Of a stretch of 14,045 nucleotides of DNA, positions 1 through 6,727 are shown piece by piece (positions within the stretch are counted from its first letter, which is position 1; each line of letters opens with the position of its first letter). The stretch is from positions 1 to 14,045 of the forward strand of contig CANHXF010000018.1 in the NCBI GenBank assembly GCA_947464515.1, given 5' to 3'. The DNA comes from Flavobacteriales bacterium. GTDB taxonomy: Bacteria; Bacteroidota; Bacteroidia; NS11-12g; UBA955. Below the pieces are notes generated by a model. The model made no database searches. It was not told where the DNA came from and saw only the letters and a list, made by a program, of their open reading frames with translations. The translations under genes were made by a program, and so were the position numbers.

Positions 1-280
1 AGGTGGCACAGCAAATGGTACGGGTATTACCGATATTGAAATTTGTGCCAAAACGGGTACCGCTCAAAATCCTCATGGCAAGGATCACTCGATTTATATG
101 GCATTTGCACCTAAGGACAACCCAAAGATAGCGATCGCTGTATTGGTGGAGAATGGCGGTTTTGGAGCTACCTGGGCCGCACCAATTGCGAACTTGATGA
201 TCGAAAAATACCTCAAACCTGGTGTGGAAACTTCAAAGCCGGCAATGGAAGAGCGACTAAAAACCAGCGTAATTAAATAA
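1..280 (+). CDS. mrdA: Penicillin-binding protein 2 (peptidoglycan D,D-transpeptidase), C-terminal end, partial
   Basis: This is the last 92 codons of a gene that begins before the window; reading starts in phase at base 2. The visible part holds the KTGT(A)Q motif at visible residues 17-22 (from base 50), the third conserved box of class B penicillin-binding transpeptidases. It forms one wall of the active site that crosslinks peptidoglycan stem peptides and binds beta-lactams. The following segment (IAVLVENGGFGA...AAPIA) fits the closing strands and helix of the transpeptidase fold. The catalytic SxxK and SxN boxes would lie upstream and are not visible. Assignment to the elongation-specific PBP2 rather than the divisome PBP3 rests on rodA starting only 6 bases after the stop, the classic mrdA-rodA pair. 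The protein is expected to be anchored in the inner membrane with its enzyme domain in the periplasm. Confidence 0.85.
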   Translation, partial: GGTANGTGITDIEICAKTGTAQNPHGKDHSIYMAFAPKDNPKIAIAVLVENGGFGATWAAPIANLMIEKYLKPGVETSKPAMEERLKTSVIK

Positions 281-286
281 TCCAAT

Positions 287-1558
287 TTGAAATACTCACC
301 GCTCAATAACAATTCGCAAGAAAAAATAGATGGCCTATCTATCTTTCTGTTCATTGTTTTGGTGATTATTGGCTTTCTGAGCATTAGTTCCGCAACCTCG
401 GATGTCAATCAAGAATTTTATTCCCTATCCCCAATCGCAATTAAACAGTTGATTTGGATAGGCGGCTCTATCGTTATCATTTTTACCATTTTATATTCCA
501 ATGTTGTGGTAATTGATTACTTCACCTATGGATTCTATGCGGTCGCAATTTTATTAAATATAGCCGTATTGTTTCTAGGTCGTGAGGTCTCAGGGGCTAA
601 ATCATGGTTTGGATTTGGTGGTATAGGAATTCAACCGAGTGAATTTGCCAAAGTGGCAACAGCAATGGCGCTTGCGAAATACTTAGGAACTTATGGAATT
701 CGTTTTCAAGGTGCAAGAAATATCGCATTTTGCCTATTGATATTCCTACTTCCCATGGCGATAATTTTGATCCAAAATGATACGGGAAGTGCTTTGGTTT
801 TCTTGTCGTTCTTCCTAGTCTTGTATCGCGAAGGATTGCCTGGATTCATATTAATGTCAGCGGTATGGTTGATGTTTTTGGCGATTTGTAGAATTGTGAG
901 TGAGGCAACAGGCATTTCAAGCTATTATGGCTATGGATTGCTATTGGGATTGGGTAGTATCATGGTATTTTTTGCTAGGAAAGACCGAGGAATTAGTGGT
1001 CTAATTACATTCATTGCCGTTGTATCTGCTGCATTTTATACCATTGTAGGAACCGTATACTCTAATATTTTACAACAATATCAACGTGATAGGATTGAAC
1101 TTGTACTTGGATTGAAATCCGATGACCGTGGATTGGGGTTCAATTTGCGTCAGTCTAAAATTGCCATCGGTGCCGGTGAAATGTGGGGCCGCGGCTATTT
1201 AAAAGGGACCCAAACTAAAATGGGATTCGTGCCCGAGCAGCATACAGATTTTATTTTTGATACCATTGGCGAAGAATGGGGTTTTGTTGGTGCAATCGTA
1301 TTCCTGTTGATTTTTTGTGGCTTGTTGACACGAATTGTGATTTTGGCAGAACGTCAATCTACAACCTTTGGCAGAGTGCTCGGGTATTCATTGGCTTGTG
1401 TGCTGTTCTTTCACCTTTCCGTTAATATCGGGATGACCATTGGTTTGGTTCCCACAATTGGTATCCCTCTCCCATTTATTTCTTTTGGAGGAAGTAGTTT
1501 ATGGGCATTTACCTTGTTTTTATTTACCTTTTTAAGGGTAGATCAGGTAAGGAAGTAA
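287..1558 (+). CDS. rodA: Rod shape-determining protein RodA, SEDS peptidoglycan glycosyltransferase
   Basis: This is a 423-residue polytopic membrane protein of the SEDS family (RodA/FtsW/SpoVE), which polymerises lipid II into glycan strands for lateral wall growth together with PBP2. Visible family signatures are QPSEFAK at residues 116-122, QNDTGS at 163-168 with the putative catalytic Asp165, EQHTDFIF at 317-324, GEEWGFVGA at 328-336, and the C-terminal signature around 385-404 (GLVPTIGIPLPFISFGGSSL). About ten hydrophobic segments are apparent. It is somewhat longer than E. coli RodA (about 370 residues). The start chosen is TTG at 287, because no in-frame ATG or GTG exists between the upstream stop and the first membrane helix; the nearby ATG at 330 is out of frame. 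I see no clear Shine-Dalgarno sequence. It lies 6 bases after the PBP2 stop, so co-transcription and possibly translational coupling are likely. FtsW is the alternative, but the PBP2 neighbour and the sequence style favour RodA. Confidence 0.93.
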   Translation: MKYSPLNNNSQEKIDGLSIFLFIVLVIIGFLSISSATSDVNQEFYSLSPIAIKQLIWIGGSIVIIFTILYSNVVVIDYFTYGFYAVAILLNIAVLFLGREVSGAKSWFGFGGIGIQPSEFAKVATAMALAKYLGTYGIRFQGARNIAFCLLIFLLPMAIILIQNDTGSALVFLSFFLVLYREGLPGFILMSAVWLMFLAICRIVSEATGISSYYGYGLLLGLGSIMVFFARKDRGISGLITFIAVVSAAFYTIVGTVYSNILQQYQRDRIELVLGLKSDDRGLGFNLRQSKIAIGAGEMWGRGYLKGTQTKMGFVPEQHTDFIFDTIGEEWGFVGAIVFLLIFCGLLTRIVILAERQSTTFGRVLGYSLACVLFFHLSVNIGMTIGLVPTIGIPLPFISFGGSSLWAFTLFLFTFLRVDQVRK

Positions 1559-1591
1559 ATCGATAAATCATTAATATTGTAGGAATAAATT

Positions 1592-4500
1592 ATGAATAAG
1601 TTTCACTGGTGTGGCTTTTCGCTATTGGGTATAATGGCGATGTCTATGATGGTTTCCTGCGGGAAATCTTCAGATGAAAATGTAGATAAGCTTTTCGAAA
1701 AAATGGAATCTGATGTCACAGGCATTGATTTTGTGAATACGGTGCCTGAAAACGACACGTTGAACCAATTTATTTACCATTATCTATACAATGGAAACGG
1801 TGTAGCCATTGGCGATATCAACAACGATGGTCTAAACGATTTGTATTTTACTGGCAATGAACAATCATCTCGCCTGTATTTAAATAAAGGGGATTTCAAG
1901 TTTGAAGACATCACAGAGAAAAGTGGTACCGGCACAAAGCAATGGATTAGCGGTGTCACGATGGTGGATGTCAATAATGATGGCTGGCTAGATATTTACG
2001 CTTGCTCATCGGGGCCATTAAAAGGCAAAGACTCGAAACGAAATCGACTCTTTTTGAATCAAAAAAATGAGACCTTTAAAGAAGTCAGTGCCGAATGGGG
2101 CGTTGATGATGCGGGAAATGCGACATGCGCGACGTTCTTTGACTATGACAATGACGGTGATTTGGATTTCTACTTAGGAAATCACGCAGATCAGTTCTTT
2201 TCCAATATTAATACTCCGTTTACGCGGACCCTTAATATGACGGAGTCGAGCCAACAGCATTTTTATCGCAACGACGGAAATAAATTTACCGACGTTTCAG
2301 AAAAAGCAGGGGTTGTTAGAATGGGATATTGCCTGAGCGCTGCGGCCGCTGATTATAACAATGATGGATTAATGGATTTATATGTTTGTAATGATTACCA
2401 TGTGCCAGATTGCTATTACATCAATAATGGAGATGGTACCTTTACGGATAAATTTGATGAGTTCTTTAAACATTCCAGTACCAATTCAATGGGTTCGGAT
2501 GTTGCTGATGTGAACAACGATGGCTGGAGCGATTTGATTACGGTGGATATGCTTTCTGAAAGTCCAAGGCGCTACATGGGCTTGATGGGTCCCAAGGATT
2601 ATGACTACACGATGGTTGGCATCAAAAACGGGTACAAGCACCAGTACATGAAAAACAACTTGCAAATGAATTTGGGTAATGGTCATTTTTCAGACCTCTC
2701 CTACTTATATGGAGTTGCTAAGTCGGATTGGAGCTGGAGCCCTTTATTATCGGATTTTAACGATGATGGTTTTGTCGACTTGTTCATTTCTAATGGATAT
2801 TATAGAGATGTGACAAATTTGGATTTCATTTTATATCAGTCACGATATGAACAGCAGCAAAAACAAGGACTAAATCATGAGCAATTGCTAAAAAAACTGC
2901 CATTTGAAAAGATTCAGAACTTCTTTTTCCTCAATAATGCAGGTCAAGGCTTTACCAATAGAGCATCGGACGTGGGTCTGGAAGATTTGAGTTCAAGCAC
3001 AGGATCGGCAATTGGTGACCTAGATGGCGATGGCAGATTTGACCTGGTAGTTTGTAACCAAGGTGAAAAACCTTTTATCTACAAGAATGTCAACACGAGT
3101 AACAATTACTTGAATGTTCAATGCCGCGGTGAAAAGAATCAAAACCACTTTGGTGTTGGTTGTCAGTTGATCGTTGAAGACAGCGCAGGGAAAATTCGCA
3201 AATTCGAAGTCCAGCCAAGTAAAGGGTATCAAAGTTCATCGGAACATATGGTCCACATTGGATTAGGTGCTCAAACGGAATTGCAAAAACTCACAGTCGT
3301 TTGGCCCAATGGAAGTTCTCAGATTTTAACAGACATCAAAGCAAATCAAACATTAACGGTCAAATCAGTCGATGCCAATACGAAGTTCAATTGGGTAAAT
3401 TATAGCAACCAAGGCAAAGTGCATTATTTTGATGACAATGCATCCAAATGGAATTTCAATTTTGTTCATTCTGAGCAAGAAAATCCCGATTTCAAGCGTG
3501 AGCCCCTATTGCCTCACCGATATACTACCTTAGGCCCAGGAATGGCATCTGCTGATGTAAATGGCGATGGTACGGTGGACGTTTTCATAGGTGCGGCCCG
3601 AGAAAGCAGCGGTTCTTCTCTATTGCTTCAGGATAATAGCCCCGAAGGGAAGTTAATTCCTGCAAAATCACAGCCATGGAAGTCGTTAGATGTAGATGTA
3701 ATGGGTGCTGTCTTTTTTGATGCCGATGGCGACAATGACCAGGATTTGTATGTTGCAGTGGGTGGATCTGAGTTCAGTTGGCCATCGAATAAATATGAAC
3801 ATAAATTGTATACCAATGATGGTAAAGGAAATTTCTCGGAGTCTAAGGGCGCTTTACCCGGCGTAGTGAGTAGTTCAAGTTCGGTTACTTCAGCCGATTT
3901 TGACGGTGATGGCGATTTGGATCTTTTCGTAGCCGGTAGGATTATGCCGGGGAACTGGCCAGCATTGGGTGTGCGAAGCTATTTACTGCAAAACAATGGA
4001 GGAAAATTCAAAGATGTCACAACTGCTTTGGCTCCTGATCTAGAAAATGCAGGTATGATCTGTTCCGCCGTTTTCTCGGATTACAATGGCGATGGCAAAC
4101 CGGACCTTGTACTTGCCGGAGAATGGATGCCATTGATCTTCATGGAGAATACAGGTGGGAAGTTCATTAATAAAACTGGCGATGTCGGCGATATGTCGTT
4201 GTCGGGATGGATGAATAGTATTTTACCTGTAGACATCGACAACGACGGTGATCTAGACTATATCGTCGGGAACAAAGGGAATAATAGCTTTATCCAAGCC
4301 AAATCAGGCAGTCCAACCAAAGTATATTGGGCCGATTTTGATGGCAATGGAAGTCAGGACGTGACGATGAGCTATTCTTATAATGGGGCCGACTACCCTA
4401 TTTTCACAATGGACGAGATGGGGAAAGCTTATCCATTTTTCATTAATAAGAAGTTTACTACCTACGGTGATTTTGCAGGCAAAACGATGGCTGAGATTTT

Positions 4501-5104
4501 TGGCGCCGACGTGCTAAAACAGAACCAATTAACGGTCAATTACTTCTCGAGTTTTGTCGCCATTAATAATGGAGGAAAATTCAGTATGGTCGAACTTCCA
4601 ATGTGGGCGCAGGCCGGTCCTTTGTTTGGAATGACGGCTTTTGATGTGGACGGGAATGGATTTGATGATATCATTTGCACCGGTAACAATTACAATACGC
4701 GAGTACCTCATGGCAGAGACGATGCAATTCCATCCTTTGTGTTGATGAATAATGGTGGTAGTTTTGAGTATAAATCCGGAGCCCAATTGGGACTGTATAA
4801 CCAAGGCGATGGCAAATCCTTAATCTCATTACCTACAAAGGGCAAAGTGGTTAGATTTATGATTGCCAATAACAATGGACCTGCCAAAGGTTTTGAACTT
4901 CAGGGATCTGGCAAAACGGCAGCGATTGAATTCGTAAAAGCACCTTCCCTCGCGTCTTATGCTAAAGTTACTGTGAACGGTTCTATCAAGATGGTTAACC
5001 TCAATCAAGGACAAGGATATCTGTCATCACAGGCACCTGGAGTCTATAAAACCAAAGGTGTTTCGAAGATTGAATTCTATAACTCTAATGGCAAACGAAT
5101 CTAA
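1592..5104 (+). CDS. Large FG-GAP/VCBS repeat lipoprotein with central ASPIC/UnbV domain
   Basis: The product is a 1170-residue exported protein of unknown function. A lipoprotein signal peptide spans residues 1-22 with lipobox MVSC and lipidated Cys23. Fourteen calcium-binding loops of the DxNxDGxxD kind begin near D75, D126, D184, D254, D306, D388 and D476, then after the ASPIC domain near D655, D710, D769, D830, D881, D915 and D1018. Such FG-GAP repeats usually form beta-propeller blades. The ASPIC/UnbV domain lies at about residues 503-590, ending in VVWPNGSSQ...ANQTLTV. The motif region around 630-650 (HSEQENPDF...LLPHRYTTLGPG) also recurs in this Bacteroidota family. The layout suggests two seven-loop propeller halves joined by the ASPIC module. 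It is probably at the outer membrane or cell surface, but its binding partner is unknown. AGGA at 1581-1584 is a reasonable ribosome binding site. It follows rodA by 33 bases, but a functional link is doubtful. Database names such as CRTAC1-like do not establish a role. Confidence 0.9.
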   Translation: MNKFHWCGFSLLGIMAMSMMVSCGKSSDENVDKLFEKMESDVTGIDFVNTVPENDTLNQFIYHYLYNGNGVAIGDINNDGLNDLYFTGNEQSSRLYLNKGDFKFEDITEKSGTGTKQWISGVTMVDVNNDGWLDIYACSSGPLKGKDSKRNRLFLNQKNETFKEVSAEWGVDDAGNATCATFFDYDNDGDLDFYLGNHADQFFSNINTPFTRTLNMTESSQQHFYRNDGNKFTDVSEKAGVVRMGYCLSAAAADYNNDGLMDLYVCNDYHVPDCYYINNGDGTFTDKFDEFFKHSSTNSMGSDVADVNNDGWSDLITVDMLSESPRRYMGLMGPKDYDYTMVGIKNGYKHQYMKNNLQMNLGNGHFSDLSYLYGVAKSDWSWSPLLSDFNDDGFVDLFISNGYYRDVTNLDFILYQSRYEQQQKQGLNHEQLLKKLPFEKIQNFFFLNNAGQGFTNRASDVGLEDLSSSTGSAIGDLDGDGRFDLVVCNQGEKPFIYKNVNTSNNYLNVQCRGEKNQNHFGVGCQLIVEDSAGKIRKFEVQPSKGYQSSSEHMVHIGLGAQTELQKLTVVWPNGSSQILTDIKANQTLTVKSVDANTKFNWVNYSNQGKVHYFDDNASKWNFNFVHSEQENPDFKREPLLPHRYTTLGPGMASADVNGDGTVDVFIGAARESSGSSLLLQDNSPEGKLIPAKSQPWKSLDVDVMGAVFFDADGDNDQDLYVAVGGSEFSWPSNKYEHKLYTNDGKGNFSESKGALPGVVSSSSSVTSADFDGDGDLDLFVAGRIMPGNWPALGVRSYLLQNNGGKFKDVTTALAPDLENAGMICSAVFSDYNGDGKPDLVLAGEWMPLIFMENTGGKFINKTGDVGDMSLSGWMNSILPVDIDNDGDLDYIVGNKGNNSFIQAKSGSPTKVYWADFDGNGSQDVTMSYSYNGADYPIFTMDEMGKAYPFFINKKFTTYGDFAGKTMAEIFGADVLKQNQLTVNYFSSFVAINNGGKFSMVELPMWAQAGPLFGMTAFDVDGNGFDDIICTGNNYNTRVPHGRDDAIPSFVLMNNGGSFEYKSGAQLGLYNQGDGKSLISLPTKGKVVRFMIANNNGPAKGFELQGSGKTAAIEFVKAPSLASYAKVTVNGSIKMVNLNQGQGYLSSQAPGVYKTKGVSKIEFYNSNGKRI

Positions 5105-5126
5105 TCGAGGTAATTATTCGATAAAA

Positions 5127-5157
5127 TTGCATTCTTCAATGAATTTCATTATTTTTG
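5127..5157 (+). promoter_or_regulatory. Bacteroidota-type promoter for the small basic protein gene
   Basis: TTG at 5127-5129 and TATTTTTG at 5150-5157 match the -33 (TTG) and -7 (TAnnTTTG) elements of the Bacteroidota primary sigma factor, with a 20-base spacer inside the usual range. Transcription would begin roughly at 5161-5165 and give a short leader before the ATG at 5176. Both elements and the spacing are seen directly; activity is inferred. Confidence 0.72.
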
Positions 5158-5175
5158 CGTCCTAATTTTAAGAAA

Positions 5176-5331
5176 ATGGCTGTTACTAAACTCAAAAGAA
5201 AAGAAGCAAAAAACAGAAGCAGAATGACCAAGCGCGTTGATAACATCAAACGTTTAAAAATGGTTACGAACATTGCTTCTCCATACAAAGGCGTTTCAGG
5301 AATTATCTTGGAAGATCAAGAAAACCAATAA
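5176..5331 (+). CDS. Small, highly basic 51-residue protein of unknown function
   Basis: This ORF encodes 51 residues starting MAVTKLKRKEAKNR and ending EDQENQ. It carries 13 Lys/Arg against 5 Asp/Glu. Twelve of the basic residues fall in the first 28 positions, so the N-terminal half looks like an amphipathic, nucleic-acid-binding helix. The C-terminal half is more neutral and ends acidic. It has no signal peptide, membrane segment or Cys pair. The case for a real gene is the context: a near-consensus promoter 19 bases upstream of the ATG and an intrinsic terminator beginning 21 bases after the stop make a tidy monocistronic unit. The codon pattern is also unbroken and protein-like. There is no Shine-Dalgarno sequence, only an A-rich stretch (AAGAAA), as is common in Bacteroidota. 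The composition resembles small ribosomal or ribosome-associated proteins, but I do not recognise the family, so the function stays open. Confidence 0.75.
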   Translation: MAVTKLKRKEAKNRSRMTKRVDNIKRLKMVTNIASPYKGVSGIILEDQENQ

Positions 5332-5352
5332 ATGTCATTGTTTTAGATAGTT

Positions 5353-5381
5353 AAGGCACGCAACTTTGCGTGCCTTTTTTT
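5353..5381 (+). terminator. Intrinsic (Rho-independent) terminator
   Basis: GGCACGCA at 5355-5362 pairs perfectly with TGCGTGCC at 5367-5374 around the 4-base loop ACTT, and seven T residues follow (5375-5381). AA at 5353-5354 can extend the stem against the first two Ts. It lies 21 bases after the stop of the small basic protein gene and should end that transcript. It also contains the GTG at 5370 that would extend the next reading frame, which argues against that start. Confidence 0.9.
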
Positions 5382-5402
5382 ATATATTTACATCTCAGAG
5401 TC

Positions 5403-6722
5403 ATGAAAAAAATCTACCCTATTGTAACCATTGCCCTTATTTTCCTAGCCACGTCTTGTGGTAAACCTGCTGAAAAGGAAAATAAGATCATCCACAACGA
5501 CATTCTGACGACATGCAACCTCGCTATACAAAATGCGATTGTAGTTGATCACGTAGCTGCTCCAGTGGGTTCTAGACGTTATGTGTACGCTTCTATTGCT
5601 GCGTATGAGGCGCTTGTACCCTTCTATTCTGAATATCAAAGCGCGGCGCCCATGATGAATGGATTAAAGATGGCCCCCGCACCAGATACATCAAAAAGAT
5701 ACTGCCTGGATTTAGTGGCCTTGGCTGCACATACCTATGTTAGTCAAAAACTGGTTTATAAAGAAGATAGTATCATCAACTTTAGAAAACGTATGCTCGA
5801 TGAATATAAATCTCAAATGTCGAACTCGATGTTTGAATCTTCCATCGCTTATGGTGATTCAGTGGGAAATCATATCGTAAAATGGTCAAAAAAGGATTCG
5901 TTTGCATATTATAGAGGACGTGAATTTTTCTTAACTCGTAATAAGCCCGGTTCTTGGGAGCCTACACCACCCGACTTCATGGAAGCCATCGAACCCAATT
6001 GGGGTAAAATTAGACCCGTATTGGTTAAGTCGGTCCGTGATTTCACTTGGGAACAACCCGAACCATTCTCAACCGATAAAAAGTCCCGTTTTTACCGTAT
6101 TACCAAAGAGGTTTATGATACAGTGAATGCTAAAAATCCCGCCAACCTGCAAACTGCTTTGTATTGGGATGATAATCCGAATGCGTCGGTTCACTACGGC
6201 CATGCTACCATAAACATTTTGAAGGTAAGTCCAGCCGGACATTGGCTGTCGATGTTTTCAACCGTAGCACGACAGAAGAATTACAGTTTGATTGAGACTG
6301 CAGATGGTATGATGCGTCTTTCATCAGCGATTTTTGATGCGTTTATCACTTGTTGGTATGTAAAATATCAAACCGACTATGTACGACCTATTTCGGCGGT
6401 ACATCAATTGATTGATTCAAGTTGGGTTGCGCCAATACAAACGCCAGGATTCCCGGAATACCCTTCAGGACATAGCGTAGTTTCAAGTGCCGCAGCAACT
6501 GTGCTAACAGCTCAGTTTGGCGAATATGAATTTACCGATAGCGCAGAAGCTGAATTTGGCCTAGGCGTTCGACGGTTTAAGAATTTTAGAGAAGCAAGCA
6601 ATCAAGCCTGTGTTTCAAGACTGTATGGAGGAATTCACTTTGTAGATGCCATTAATCACGGAAAAACATTGGGTAACTCCGTGGGCGAATACCATGTAAA
6701 TCATTTGAAGACTAGGAAGTAG
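5403..6722 (+). CDS. Vanadium-dependent haloperoxidase/PAP2 superfamily lipoprotein
   Basis: This is a 439-residue exported lipoprotein: signal peptide at residues 1-18, lipobox LATSC, lipidated Cys19. All three motifs of the vanadium haloperoxidase/acid phosphatase fold are present: Kx6RP as K321...R328-P329, PSGH at 354-357, and SRxxxGxHxxxD as S405-R406...H412...D415. The expected vanadate or phosphate ligands K321, R328, S355, G356, H357 and R406 and the nucleophile or vanadium-bound H412 are all intact, so it should be an active enzyme. The fold serves both halide-oxidising peroxidases and phosphatases, and sequence alone does not say which. I chose ATG 5403 over an upstream in-frame GTG at 5370, because that GTG lies inside the terminator stem and the ATG immediately yields a canonical signal peptide. 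No convincing promoter is visible in the 22 bases between the terminator and the ATG. The gene ends 5 bases from the end of valS, tail to tail. Confidence 0.88.
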   Translation: MKKIYPIVTIALIFLATSCGKPAEKENKIIHNDILTTCNLAIQNAIVVDHVAAPVGSRRYVYASIAAYEALVPFYSEYQSAAPMMNGLKMAPAPDTSKRYCLDLVALAAHTYVSQKLVYKEDSIINFRKRMLDEYKSQMSNSMFESSIAYGDSVGNHIVKWSKKDSFAYYRGREFFLTRNKPGSWEPTPPDFMEAIEPNWGKIRPVLVKSVRDFTWEQPEPFSTDKKSRFYRITKEVYDTVNAKNPANLQTALYWDDNPNASVHYGHATINILKVSPAGHWLSMFSTVARQKNYSLIETADGMMRLSSAIFDAFITCWYVKYQTDYVRPISAVHQLIDSSWVAPIQTPGFPEYPSGHSVVSSAAATVLTAQFGEYEFTDSAEAEFGLGVRRFKNFREASNQACVSRLYGGIHFVDAINHGKTLGNSVGEYHVNHLKTRK

Positions 6723-6727
6723 TCGGA

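Noticed and set aside
1572..1579. TAATATTG upstream of the FG-GAP lipoprotein gene as a possible -7 element
   Set aside because: It has one mismatch to TAnnTTTG and no TTG about 20 bases upstream, and it is too close to the ATG for a normal leader.
1592..5104. Recurring GATGGCGATGG-like DNA words as a possible nucleotide repeat array
   Set aside because: They are explained by the repeated protein calcium loops (DxDGDG), with varying spacing and codon choice, not by a DNA-level repeat.
5104..5122. Inverted repeat ATCGA/TCGAT just after the FG-GAP gene
   Set aside because: It is a 5-bp stem with a 9-base loop and no following T-tract, and no symmetry with other sites suggests an operator.
6710..6724. 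Short inverted repeat GACTA/TAGTC over the stop of the haloperoxidase-like gene
   Set aside because: The stem is only 5 bp with a 5-base loop and no T-run on either side, so it is too weak to call a terminator.
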